Origin: Bacillaceae bacterium OF18-1A
GTDB lineage: Bacteria > Bacillota > Bacilli > Bacillales > Bacillaceae_G
Length of the DNA: 64,000 nucleotides
Assembly (NCBI GenBank): GCA_027694045.1
Contig: JAQEWB010000001.1
Coordinates: 248,001-312,000 of the forward strand
Reading direction: 5' to 3'
In this document: positions 55,009 through 61,927 of the stretch, one piece after another
How the letters are laid out: every line of letters starts with the position of its first letter
How positions within the stretch are numbered: the first letter of the stretch is position 1
Position numbers and translations under genes: made by a program
The notes under the pieces: model-generated
Told to the model about the DNA's origin: nothing
Seen by the model: the letters and a program-made list of their open reading frames with translations, nothing else
The model's database searches: none

Positions 55009-55599
55009 ATGAAAAGAATATCAAAAGAACCAGATGTAAGAAGGCAAGAGTTGATGGATATTGGTTTTGAACTATATATGAAAAATGGTATGAAAGGATT
55101 TGGCATAAAAGATGTTGTGAATCATGCTGGTGTAGCAACGGGCTTATTTTATTATTACTTCAAGTCTAAAGAGAATTTTGTTGATGAAGTATTAAATGAC
55201 TTTATTGTGAAAAATATGGAGTTAATTGAAGAAATACTTATTTCTAATGAACGGTCTGTCATGCAAAAGATGAAAGATTCTCTAAATATATTTTGGACAT
55301 TTATCGAAAAATTAGCACCTTATAAAAATGTAAGTTCGTTTCAGACGGAACAACATTTTCAACTGGAACAGAAATTATTCACGCGAATACAACCATTAAT
55401 TCGACAAGTAATCGAAGAAGGGGTGAAAACTGGGGTTTTTAATACTGATAACTCATTATTAGCATCAGGATTTATTTTATACGGTCTTAGCAGTATTGCT
55501 CATTCAGAGGTGAATTTGAATCTAGATACGAAGCAAGAAATGATTCATTTAGTATTAAATACACTACGATACGATCAAAGCAAAGGAGAATGTATATGA
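55009..55599 (+). CDS. TetR-family regulator
   Basis: The HTH is RRQELMDIGFELYMKNGMKGFGIKDVVNHAGVATGLFYYYFKSKENFVDEVL (about 11-62), with FYYYF the typical end of the recognition helix. The C-terminal ~130 residues are the helical effector domain. 196 residues. Two palindromes over its promoter suggest autorepression. The downstream gene overlaps its stop (ATGA), so the pair is co-translated and the unknown protein at 55596 is the likely regulated product. Confidence 0.88.
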   Translation: MKRISKEPDVRRQELMDIGFELYMKNGMKGFGIKDVVNHAGVATGLFYYYFKSKENFVDEVLNDFIVKNMELIEEILISNERSVMQKMKDSLNIFWTFIEKLAPYKNVSSFQTEQHFQLEQKLFTRIQPLIRQVIEEGVKTGVFNTDNSLLASGFILYGLSSIAHSEVNLNLDTKQEMIHLVLNTLRYDQSKGECI

Positions 55600-56324
55600 A
55601 AATTTTGATCGATGGAAACAATATTTCAAATGAACAACTTACAAAGTGGAAAAGAGAGCGTATTAAAAAAGTTTTTAATACATTAGGACATAAAGAACCG
55701 GAATTAAATGATACAGACGTTATGATAAAAAAACTAACGGAACTAAAGTTAAATTATTCATACAATGAAATGTATGATAAGTTGAAATCTAAACTTAAAT
55801 TAAGTGAAATAGGTATGCGTATTTGTACTGTTTTATCTGGTGATAGACGAAAATTTTCAAAAACAAGTATATATTTAGATGGGATTACAGCAGAAGAAGC
55901 AATAAATGGAATTGATAGTTTTATGCTTGAACAATTAGATGAAAATAATCAAGTGAATTTATCAGCCTGTCCAGATCACTACGTACTAAGACCCTTTGGG
56001 GAAAATGAATTAGAGGTTATCGAAACTACTGGTAATTCTCCATTTCCAGTTCAATTTTTTATTGTTTTTGGTGACGAAACAGGATTGAAGACACCTCGAG
56101 ATAAGTCTTATCAATACCAATCAACAGGTGTTGCACGTATGAAAGACGGCACTATTATTGGTGGAGTTCGACATCAATTCAAAGATACAGATACTGGAAT
56201 AGAAGTAAGTCTAGTTGTAGAGTTTCCAGCACTTTGTCCTAATAGCCTAATTAAATCGCATGAAATGCATTTGGCATGTGAGTTTTCTTATTGGTTACAG
56301 TGGATTAAGAACTGTAAAAAATAA
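55596..56324 (+). CDS. Hypothetical protein coupled to TetR
   Basis: This 242-residue soluble protein is not one I recognise. The first ~100 residues are charged and helical with IRIC-like strands; the second half looks like a beta domain with MKDGTIIGGVRHQFKDTDTGIEVSLVVEFPA. It has no signal, membrane span or known motif. The start at 55596 is set by AAAGGAG 9-10 bases before it and gives a 4-base overlap with the TetR stop. Tight coupling suggests its level follows that of the regulator. Confidence 0.6.
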   Translation: MKILIDGNNISNEQLTKWKRERIKKVFNTLGHKEPELNDTDVMIKKLTELKLNYSYNEMYDKLKSKLKLSEIGMRICTVLSGDRRKFSKTSIYLDGITAEEAINGIDSFMLEQLDENNQVNLSACPDHYVLRPFGENELEVIETTGNSPFPVQFFIVFGDETGLKTPRDKSYQYQSTGVARMKDGTIIGGVRHQFKDTDTGIEVSLVVEFPALCPNSLIKSHEMHLACEFSYWLQWIKNCKK

Positions 56325-56482
56325 TTTTGAAGGTGAAATCATTTTTTATGGGAGTATATAACAAAGCTAAGTAAGAAGCCAGGGGGTATATTTCAAGAGC
56401 ATAGTCTATTGAAATATGAGAAAAAAATAAAATCGTTGGTGGAATGATAGTTGACGCATATGCATTAAAAAATAATGAGAAA
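56325..56482. other. Intergenic stretch with no supported gene
   Basis: AT-rich; the only notable item is a 20-codon open stretch ending IVGGMIVDAYALKNNEK (stop near 56485), which has no start and may be the tail of a lost gene. Confidence 0.3.
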
Positions 56483-56483
56483 T

Positions 56484-56517
56484 AAAAAACCCGCAAGTAT
56501 TTCACTTGCGGGTTTTC
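56484..56517. terminator. Terminator before the toxin locus
   Basis: AAAAACCCGCAAGT pairs with ACTTGCGGGTTTT around a 5-base loop. Confidence 0.88.
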
Positions 56518-56581
56518 ATCGTAAACTATTAGAAAATATGGTAAAATTAAAGGGTAACTTAAGGTGCGGTTGGTTGTTCAA

Positions 56582-56614
56582 TTATCACTTCTCCAAGTAG
56601 GAGGGGGGTGATAA
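56582..56614 (+). promoter_or_regulatory. Hairpin sequestering the toxin ribosome site
   Basis: TTATCAC (56582-56588) pairs with GTGATAA (56608-56614), and the TTCTCC next to it faces the GGAGGGGGG Shine-Dalgarno run (56600-56608). The site lies 10 bases before the GTG. Such closed full-length mRNAs are common in type I toxins. Confidence 0.7.
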
Positions 56615-56617
56615 TAA

Positions 56618-56710
56618 GTGAGTGAGATATCGTTGCTACTGCAGGGTGGACTGTTTCTCGTTGCATTATTAACGTTCGTCGTCGTTTTAATAGACAAGCT
56701 CAAAAAATAA
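56618..56710 (+). CDS. Holin-like type I toxin, 30 residues
   Basis: A GTG start opens a peptide beginning MSEISLLLQGGLFLVALLTF and ending LIDKLKK: a single hydrophobic helix with a short polar N-terminus and a Lys-rich end. This is the pattern of the putative holin-like toxins (Hol_Tox) of Firmicutes, which insert in the membrane and stop growth. The extreme GGAGGGGGG site, the hairpin that hides it and the convergent terminator directly after the stop all fit a type I toxin-antitoxin unit. The toxic action is inferred from the family, and an antisense RNA is expected from the opposite strand. Confidence 0.8.
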   Translation: MSEISLLLQGGLFLVALLTFVVVLIDKLKK

Positions 56711-56745
56711 CAACCCACCTACGCTAATAGAATGTGGGTTGTTTC
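56709..56745. terminator. Shared terminator of toxin mRNA and antisense RNA
   Basis: AACAACCCAC pairs with GTGGGTTGTT, with TTT-rich flanks on both strands (the minus strand reads ATTTTTTG after it). It could end the toxin mRNA and a convergent RNA alike. Confidence 0.7.
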
Positions 56746-56890
56746 GTTTGTAAGAAACAAATAGGATAAATGAACAATCCAATCTGCTAAGTTACGTGGA
56801 CTAGTGTGTAGCCGCACACTGGTCTTTTTTATTTATATACAATTAATAATTAGTTTATGTGATTGTATTGTTCTTTTCATACTCATTATA
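56746..56890 (-). ncRNA. Candidate antisense antitoxin RNA region
   Basis: On the minus strand TATAAT (about 56864-56869) lies in TTATAATGAG with a weak -35, so an RNA could start near 56858 and run to the shared terminator, covering the toxin 3' end. A second hairpin (ACTAGTGTG/CGCACACTGGT plus T6 on the plus strand, 56799-56826) lies inside. The exact ends are guesses. Confidence 0.4.
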
Positions 56891-56938
56891 ACACAGTGTC
56901 TTTTCATGAAGAAAGGAGACCGTATGTTCTAGTTTTAA

Positions 56939-57760
56939 TTAAATAGAAGGGGATTTTTCTTTAAATAGTCCATCCATGTACTGTTTTAAAGTTTGGATAT
57001 AAAATTCTTGTTTATTTACATTATTTACTCCAACAATTGGTGATTGCAGTTCATATCTCTTTTCTGATAAATGAACGACAACGTCAAAGATATCAAACAG
57101 GCGAATGAAACAGAAAAGTCCATCTTTATCGCTAAGTAAAATAAAGTAATGGTTTTCACTATTTGTATTTAATGTATTCCATAACGAACTTTTGCTTAAG
57201 TCACGCACAATACTTTTTTCTTTTAATTCCATAAAATCGATATTCAATAGAATATTAGAAATATCAATTGCATCTGGATCATCAAAGTAGCCATCAACTG
57301 TTTGTACAGCGAATGTGTAAGCCATTTTTAAAACACTCATTTTATATTTACGGTTATCTAGTAGTAATTCTCGTTGAATAGAGCTAGCTACTTTTGTTAC
57401 ACGTTCTTCTTTCCAGATTTCATTATGTAAAGAAATATCGTGCTTTTTACATAGTTTCATAATTAATGCGTTAGAATAAAGAATTTCATCGCTTACCTCA
57501 ACAACATCAGTCTCAGCAGCTGCTAGTTCTTCGCCATGTTCATTCGTATAAAGAGGAGAATCGATTTGTTTTTTCATTTGCTCAATTTTATATTGACTTA
57601 ATTTATGCCTAATTAAAGGACGATCAACATCTGTTATCATATGTTCATGACAAGAATCACAAATTGAGTTTGTGAAATAATATCCACATAATATCTCTGG
57701 GATGACATATTGTTCACTCAGTTCTTTCGTATCTTTTCTGCAAATGATGCATTGTGTCAT
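56939..57760 (-). CDS. Zinc-finger/HNH-like protein of unknown function
   Basis: The N-terminus has two CxxC pairs, CIICRKDTKELSEQYVIPEILCG and SICDSCHEHM, spaced as in HNH-type or zinc-ribbon proteins (ELSEEHVIP motif variant with Tyr for His). The other ~220 residues are mixed helix and strand with no known domain. If it is an HNH relative, the usual catalytic His is replaced by Tyr, which argues against nuclease activity. The start at 57760 (273 residues) has AAAGGTGA ahead; the frame is open further upstream to 57874 without a site. Confidence 0.65.
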   Translation of the reverse strand: MTQCIICRKDTKELSEQYVIPEILCGYYFTNSICDSCHEHMITDVDRPLIRHKLSQYKIEQMKKQIDSPLYTNEHGEELAAAETDVVEVSDEILYSNALIMKLCKKHDISLHNEIWKEERVTKVASSIQRELLLDNRKYKMSVLKMAYTFAVQTVDGYFDDPDAIDISNILLNIDFMELKEKSIVRDLSKSSLWNTLNTNSENHYFILLSDKDGLFCFIRLFDIFDVVVHLSEKRYELQSPIVGVNNVNKQEFYIQTLKQYMDGLFKEKSPSI

Positions 57761-57909
57761 ATTTATCACCTTTACCTGCAAATTTGTATGTAATCTCATT
57801 GTAGTGTATTTATTGGCATTTTGGAATATTGTAAAGGAAAATATTATGTGAAATTCAAGTTTATTTTGGTACAATATAGAGAAGTGCTAGTTTAAAGGAG
57901 GATGTTTTT

Positions 57910-58995
57910 TTGAAATCGAAAGTGCACTTTTGGACATTAGAAGTGCTGATGGTTGTAGGAATTATATTTATTTGCACAAAAATATCGTTTCTATTTCAAC
58001 CGATTGGTATCTTCATATCAACATTATTTTTCCCAATTTTAATCGCGTTATTTTTATACTTTGTATTTAACCCTTTGTTAGTCTTTTTAGAGAATAAAAA
58101 AGTTCCTAGAAATTTAGCGATTTTACTGCTATACCTTTTTATTATCACATTAGCTGGGGTTGCTATTGGAGTAGTCGTTCCAACCATCTCACAGCAGTTA
58201 ATGGATTTAGTGAAAAATATGCCAACTTACATAAAAGAGGGGAAAATATACATACAGGAGTTATCCCATCATAGATTTTTTGAATGGATATCTACACAAA
58301 ACTATGTTTCCATTGAAACAATTGAAAAAAATGCAATTGAATCTTTAAAGGAAATACCAAACACAATTACGTCGAGTGCAACGGCTATATTTGGTATCAT
58401 CACGAATGTTGCGTTAGTTATATTTACAGTACCGTTCATATTATTTTATATGTTTAAAGATGGACATGCCTTTCCAGGGAAAGCAGTTAGCTTATTACCT
58501 GAGTCCTACCGAGAAGAAGGACTTCGTATTATAAAGGAAACGAATGAAACATTATCTGCGTATATTCAAGGGCAATCGCTCGTTTGTATATTTGTAGGGG
58601 CTTTTACTTTTATCGGTTATTTAATTATCGGTTTACCGTACGCTTTTGTTTTAGGGATTATTGCAGCATTTACAAATATCATTCCGAACCTAGGCCCATT
58701 TATCGGTGCAGCACCAGCTGTAATTGTAGGTTTGTTCGTATCTCCGATGCAAGCATTGTATGTAATTATTATCGTAACTATTGTACAGCAGTTTGAAAGT
58801 AACATAATTTCACCGCGTATTATGAGTTCAAAGTTAAATATTCACCCGTTAACAATTATTATCTTGATTTTAGGGGTAGGTAACTTCGCGGGAATTATCG
58901 GAATGATTTTAGCAGTACCAGTTTATGCAGTAACAAAAACAGTTGTTTCGAACTTAGTGAGATTGTTTAAGACGAAACGAAATAATCGAAAATAG
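57910..58995 (+). CDS. AI-2E family membrane protein
   Basis: This 361-residue protein has eight or so hydrophobic spans in the AI-2E/PerM pattern: LFFPILIALFLYFVFNPLLVFLENKKVPRNLAIL, a polar mid-section (VPTISQQLMDLVKNMPTYI), then FILFYMFKDG and LPYAFVLGIIAAFTNIIPNLGPFIGAAPAVIVG, the family's core signature. Members export AI-2 or act in ion or solute transport; Bacillus members are mostly unassigned. The start is TTG at 57910, with AAAGGAGG 8 bases ahead. It is monocistronic. Confidence 0.88.
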   Translation: MKSKVHFWTLEVLMVVGIIFICTKISFLFQPIGIFISTLFFPILIALFLYFVFNPLLVFLENKKVPRNLAILLLYLFIITLAGVAIGVVVPTISQQLMDLVKNMPTYIKEGKIYIQELSHHRFFEWISTQNYVSIETIEKNAIESLKEIPNTITSSATAIFGIITNVALVIFTVPFILFYMFKDGHAFPGKAVSLLPESYREEGLRIIKETNETLSAYIQGQSLVCIFVGAFTFIGYLIIGLPYAFVLGIIAAFTNIIPNLGPFIGAAPAVIVGLFVSPMQALYVIIIVTIVQQFESNIISPRIMSSKLNIHPLTIIILILGVGNFAGIIGMILAVPVYAVTKTVVSNLVRLFKTKRNNRK

Positions 58996-59006
58996 TATAA
59001 TGTTTA

Positions 59007-59037
59007 GAAAGATACACCAACACGGTGTATCTTTCTT
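59007..59037 (+). terminator. Terminator of the AI-2E family gene
   Basis: AAAGATACACC pairs with GGTGTATCTTT around AACAC. Confidence 0.85.
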
Positions 59038-59209
59038 TATTTAAAATTAACCTTTTATTATATAGTTTTTATACATCAAATTCAGCGATAAAATCGTGTG
59101 GTATAAACCTTATAAAACTATGTGGAATCCCTCTGAACTATCCAAATCATTTCTTTACAACGCGCTATTAACATCATAATCGACTCCTTTCCATTTTATA
59201 TATTTAAGA

Positions 59210-59350
59210 TTATAGGTGAGTGTAGTATTTGCTTCTACGATCTCGAATTTCATCAATAATTTGTTTATATTGTTGCTCTTGTATTATTTCGTTTTGAGAT
59301 ATCGTTTCTTTTTGAATCGTAATAGTTAAAAAGAAAACGTGAAACTTCAT
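59210..59350 (-). CDS. YrzI-family small protein, unit A
   Basis: 46 residues starting MKFHVFFLTITIQKETISQN and ending DRRSKYYTHL: a short hydrophobic strand (FFLTITI), then a charged helix. AAGGAGG lies 10 bases before the ATG. It is the last gene of the seven-gene array and the most diverged of the MKF-type copies. Family members are found in tandem in the B. cereus group; B. subtilis YrzI is reported as a possible toxic peptide. Confidence 0.8.
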   Translation of the reverse strand: MKFHVFFLTITIQKETISQNEIIQEQQYKQIIDEIRDRRSKYYTHL

Positions 59351-59377
59351 AAATGAATTCCTCCTTTCAAATAGGAA

Positions 59378-59518
59378 TTACAGATGACTACAGTAATGAC
59401 TTTGTCTTTCTTTTACATTCTCCATAGCCTGATTAATTTGTCGTTCGTGAAGTATTTCCGACTCAGAAAATTTAGCTTTTTGAATCGTAATGGTTAAAAA
59501 GAATACTTTAAATTTCAT
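59378..59518 (-). CDS. YrzI-family small protein, unit B
   Basis: 46 residues, MKFKVFFLTITIQKAKFSES then EILHERQ and a tail VKERQSHYCSHL. AAAGGGG precedes the ATG. It has a cysteine near the C-terminus, shared with unit G. It lies 27 bases ahead of unit A. Confidence 0.82.
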   Translation of the reverse strand: MKFKVFFLTITIQKAKFSESEILHERQINQAMENVKERQSHYCSHL

Positions 59519-59544
59519 TTTATTTTTGCCCCTTTATAAGTTAT

Positions 59545-59688
59545 TTAGAAAAGACGGTTGTAATAAGAGGATTGACGCTCTTTTACTTCATCCATCATAG
59601 TTTGAACGTGTTGTTCATGTAAGATTTCTTTCTGTGAAAGTTTACGTTTCTGAATGGTGATCGTTAAAAAGAATGCTTTAAATTTCAT
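59545..59688 (-). CDS. YrzI-family small protein, unit C
   Basis: 47 residues, MKFKAFFLTITIQKRKLSQK, a helical middle (EILHEQHVQTMMDEVKERQS) and SYYNRLF. It lies in the first of three 170-bp near-exact repeats; units C and D encode the same protein. AAAGGAG lies 12 bases before the ATG. Confidence 0.85.
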   Translation of the reverse strand: MKFKAFFLTITIQKRKLSQKEILHEQHVQTMMDEVKERQSSYYNRLF

Positions 59689-59714
59689 TAGGGTATAGCT
59701 CCTTTATAAGTTAT

Positions 59715-59858
59715 TTAGAAAAGACGGTTGTAATAAGAGGATTGACGCTCTTTTACTTCATCCATCATAGTTTGAACGTGTTGTTCATGTAAGATCTCTT
59801 TCTGTGAAAGTTTACGTTTCTGAATGGTGATCGTTAAAAAGAATGCTTTAAATTTCAT
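59715..59858 (-). CDS. YrzI-family small protein, unit D
   Basis: 47 residues, identical in protein to unit C; the DNA differs by a silent T-to-C change (GATCTC against GATTTC at 59791-59800). It is in the middle 170-bp repeat, with the same AAAGGAG site. Confidence 0.85.
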   Translation of the reverse strand: MKFKAFFLTITIQKRKLSQKEILHEQHVQTMMDEVKERQSSYYNRLF

Positions 59859-59884
59859 TAGGGTATAGCTCCTTTATAAGTTAT

Positions 59885-60028
59885 TTAGAAAAGAAGGTTG
59901 TAATAAGAGGATTGACGCTCTTTTACTTCATCCATCATAGTTTGAACGTGTTGTTCATGTAAGATTTCTTTCTGTGAAAGTTTACGTTTCTGAATGGTGA
60001 TCGTTAAAAAGAATGCTTTAAATTTCAT
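59885..60028 (-). CDS. YrzI-family small protein, unit E
   Basis: 47 residues, identical to units C and D except Leu for Arg near the end (NLLF against NRLF). It lies in the third 170-bp repeat. GGAGCC lies 9-10 bases before the ATG. Confidence 0.85.
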   Translation of the reverse strand: MKFKAFFLTITIQKRKLSQKEILHEQHVQTMMDEVKERQSSYYNLLF

Positions 60029-60056
60029 TAGGGTAAGGCTCCTTCAAAATATATTT

Positions 60057-60200
60057 TTAATACATGTGTGTATAGTATGAACTTTTAATGTCAGTTAGTT
60101 TATCTGTAGATTGTTTTAACTGTTGTCTACGAATCATTTCATCTTCAGATAAAATACTTCTTTGAAGTGCAGTCGTAAAAAAGAAAATATGAAAAGTCAT
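60057..60200 (-). CDS. YrzI-family small protein, unit F
   Basis: 47 residues, MTFHIFFFTTALQRSILSED, then EMIRRQQLKQSTDKLTDIKS and SYYTHMY. The most diverged copy, but with the same layout and an upstream AAGGAGGAATTCATTT leader shared with unit A. Confidence 0.78.
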   Translation of the reverse strand: MTFHIFFFTTALQRSILSEDEMIRRQQLKQSTDKLTDIKSSYYTHMY

Positions 60201-60227
60201 AAATGAATTCCTCCTTTCGAAAAGGAA

Positions 60228-60368
60228 TTACAGGTGATCACAATACAACACTTGGCGCTCCTTAACATCATCCATAGCTTTTTCAATTTGTTCATTATGA
60301 AGAATTTCAGTATTGGAAAGTGTATTTCTTTGAATCGTAATACTTAAAAACAATACGCTAATAGTCAT
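60228..60368 (-). CDS. YrzI-family small protein, unit G (first of the array)
   Basis: 46 residues, MTISVLFLSITIQRNTLSNT, then EILHNEQIEKAMDDVKERQV and LYCDHL. AAAGGGGC precedes the ATG. It follows, on the minus strand, the two tandem terminators at 60427-60498, so the array is reached by read-through or by a promoter I cannot see. Confidence 0.8.
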   Translation of the reverse strand: MTISVLFLSITIQRNTLSNTEILHNEQIEKAMDDVKERQVLYCDHL

Positions 60369-60421
60369 TGAATGTTGCCCCTTTCTTTAAAAAATAATGT
60401 AAAAGACTAAAAAATCGCACA

Positions 60422-60455
60422 AAAAAGCCACAGGAAGATATAGTTCTCCTATGGC
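60422..60455 (-). terminator. Second of two tandem terminators
   Basis: On the minus strand GCCATAGGA pairs with TCCTGTGGC, followed by TTTTTT. It is nearly a copy of the hairpin at 60464-60498. Confidence 0.8.
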
Positions 60456-60463
60456 TGGGCGTG

Positions 60464-60498
60464 AAAAAGCCACAGGAAAGTATACGACCTCCTGTGGC
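60464..60498 (-). terminator. First of two tandem terminators
   Basis: On the minus strand GCCACAGGA pairs with TCCTGTGGC, followed by TTTTTC. It lies 35 bases beyond the stop of the 32-residue peptide gene. Confidence 0.85.
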
Positions 60499-60532
60499 GA
60501 ATTTATGAATTAAAAGAAATAATGTACGATTT

Positions 60533-60631
60533 TTAATTCTCCATTAGGGTGGTCGAATTCGTATTTAATTGTCCGAAAAACAAAGGTGCAGCTAACGCTA
60601 AAGTTAATGCATGTAATTGTAATTTCATCAT
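60533..60631 (-). CDS. 32-residue hydrophobic peptide
   Basis: An AAAGGAGG site lies 9 bases before ATG-ATG. The peptide starts MMKLQLHALTLALAAPLFFG, a signal-like or membrane-spanning stretch, then a polar tail QLNTNSTTLMEN. It has a consensus-like promoter (60673-60701) and two terminators, so it is a real transcription unit. It could be a leader peptide or attenuator for the YrzI array, a small toxin, or a secreted peptide. I recognise no homologue. Confidence 0.6.
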   Translation of the reverse strand: MMKLQLHALTLALAAPLFFGQLNTNSTTLMEN

Positions 60632-60672
60632 TTTATTCGACCTCCTTTTAGAATATTTTTCTTACGTTAGTA

Positions 60673-60701
60673 AGTATATACAATTAATGGATAATTGTAA
60701 A
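60673..60701 (-). promoter_or_regulatory. Promoter of the 32-residue peptide gene
   Basis: On the minus strand TTTACA (60701-60696) - 17 bp - TATACT (60678-60673). A small inverted repeat CTTAC/GTAAG lies just after the -10. Confidence 0.72.
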
Positions 60702-60808
60702 CATAAAAAGTGAAAATTTTTAATTTTGATTAAAGTGCGTATATTTTAAAGGGATTTGAAAAGAAATATTGTAATTAACGAAATAGCGATAAAAGTGGGG
60801 GATGTTAA

Positions 60809-61387
60809 ATGAAGTATATGCAGCGTAATGCAATGATTATGCTAACAATTTTTTTATTTGTTGCCGCATGTTCTAATGGGGAAAGAATAAAAGAAATAGA
60901 TGATGTTGATTCTGCGGATTTAAAAAAATATACAAGGACATACGTTGGAAATAATTCAGATGTGATTGCCCTTGTTAAAAGCTTACCTGGTGGTGAAACA
61001 GTTCAAAGCATAAGTTTAAAAAATGAAAATATAAAAGTGAAATATGGTGCGAAAGGAAAACTTACAAAAGATATGATTGAAACATATTGGTTTGATGAGA
61101 AGGATACGATGAAAAAGAATTTTTTCTTTAATACTATTTATCTTGCAGTATTGGTACCAAATGCAAAAAGTTATGCGTTTCAAGTGGGAAATAAAAGTTT
61201 TACAATGAAAAGAGAAGAAGTATTATCAATCCTGTATAAAGAGTTTGCTGATTTCCCTAAAAATGAAGATGTGTGGGATAAAAATAAAGTAGTGAAGTTT
61301 CTTAAGAATAACGACGAAAAAATGAAAATGATTGTGAATGATAAAGATGTTCGAAAAGCTTTATTTGTTAAATATCCAGTGGAGTAG
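60809..61387 (+). CDS. Lipoprotein, probably DUF4825
   Basis: A 20-residue signal ends in a lipobox-like VAAC (Cys21). The 170-residue mature part has KKYTRTYVGNNSDVIALVKSLPGGETVQSISL, then a beta strand pair and YLAVLVPNAKSYAFQVGNKSFTMKREEVLSIL, the plan of DUF4825 proteins. A role at the outer membrane face is inferred; the function is unknown. GGGGGATG lies before the ATG. The 2H phosphoesterase gene follows after 11 bases. Confidence 0.72.
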   Translation: MKYMQRNAMIMLTIFLFVAACSNGERIKEIDDVDSADLKKYTRTYVGNNSDVIALVKSLPGGETVQSISLKNENIKVKYGAKGKLTKDMIETYWFDEKDTMKKNFFFNTIYLAVLVPNAKSYAFQVGNKSFTMKREEVLSILYKEFADFPKNEDVWDKNKVVKFLKNNDEKMKMIVNDKDVRKALFVKYPVE

Positions 61388-61398
61388 GTGATATCATA

Positions 61399-61908
61399 AT
61401 GCGCACAATTTTACTTTTTCTAAAGAACATATCCATTAATGAAATAGAGGACATTAGGCAAAAGCATGATCCGTTATTCGGATTAATCCCACCGCATATT
61501 ACAATTGTATTTCCATTTGAAAGTTCTATTTCGAATGATGAGCTGAAATCACATGTTTTGAATGTATCAACAAGGATAGAGATAATTGAAAGTGAGTTGG
61601 CTAATCGAATAACTAGTGTAGGAAACTATTTGTTTTTAGAGGTTGAAAAAGGAAAAGAACAAATAGAAGAGCTACATGATAAATTGTACACAGGCCCATT
61701 ACTACAATTTTTGAGAAGGGATATTCCATATATACCTCATGTTACGGTCGGAAGAAAAGAAAGTTCTCTGTTAGCTGCTGAATTAGCAAGAGAGCTTCCT
61801 AGTTTTCAACAGAACTTGCACTGTTTAATTGATAGAATTAGTGTGGAACGAATTGGCGGGAGTGGGGAGTCAATTATTGAGTTTGAGGTACCATTGCGAA
61901 AAAGCTGA
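61399..61908 (+). CDS. 2H phosphoesterase (2'-5' RNA ligase family)
   Basis: The two His-x-Thr/Ser-x motifs are clear: PPHITIVFPFE (about 33-43) and IPHVTVGRKES (about 113-123). They form the pair that hydrolyses 2',3'-cyclic or 2'-5' phosphodiester bonds. The 169-residue length is usual for this family (YjcG-like). The native RNA or nucleotide substrate is unknown. It is probably co-transcribed with the lipoprotein. Confidence 0.85.
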   Translation: MRTILLFLKNISINEIEDIRQKHDPLFGLIPPHITIVFPFESSISNDELKSHVLNVSTRIEIIESELANRITSVGNYLFLEVEKGKEQIEELHDKLYTGPLLQFLRRDIPYIPHVTVGRKESSLLAAELARELPSFQQNLHCLIDRISVERIGGSGESIIEFEVPLRKS

Positions 61909-61927
61909 TTTTTGTCAGCTTTTTTAT
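61899..61927. terminator. Bidirectional terminator containing the 2H stop codon
   Basis: AAAAAGCTGA pairs with TCAGCTTTTT around TTTTTG. It is between convergent genes, and the TGA stop is in the stem. Confidence 0.82.

Larger units (their letters stand above)
59531..60040. repeat. Three tandem 170-bp repeats within the YrzI array
   Basis: Blocks 59531-59700, 59701-59870 and 59871-60040 each begin CCTTTATAAGTTATTTAGAA and differ at only a few bases. Each holds one whole gene with its ribosome site, so they arose by recent unequal duplication. Confidence 0.93.

Noticed and set aside
57910..58995. AI-2E family protein as the AI-2 transporter replacing the deleted lsr importer
   Set aside because: The family name is broad, the gene is 45 kb away, and members are mostly exporters or ion transporters. 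No sequence feature ties it to lsr.
59531..60040. 170-bp repeats as a CRISPR or satellite array
   Set aside because: Each unit contains a whole ORF with its ribosome site and no short spacer of unique sequence.
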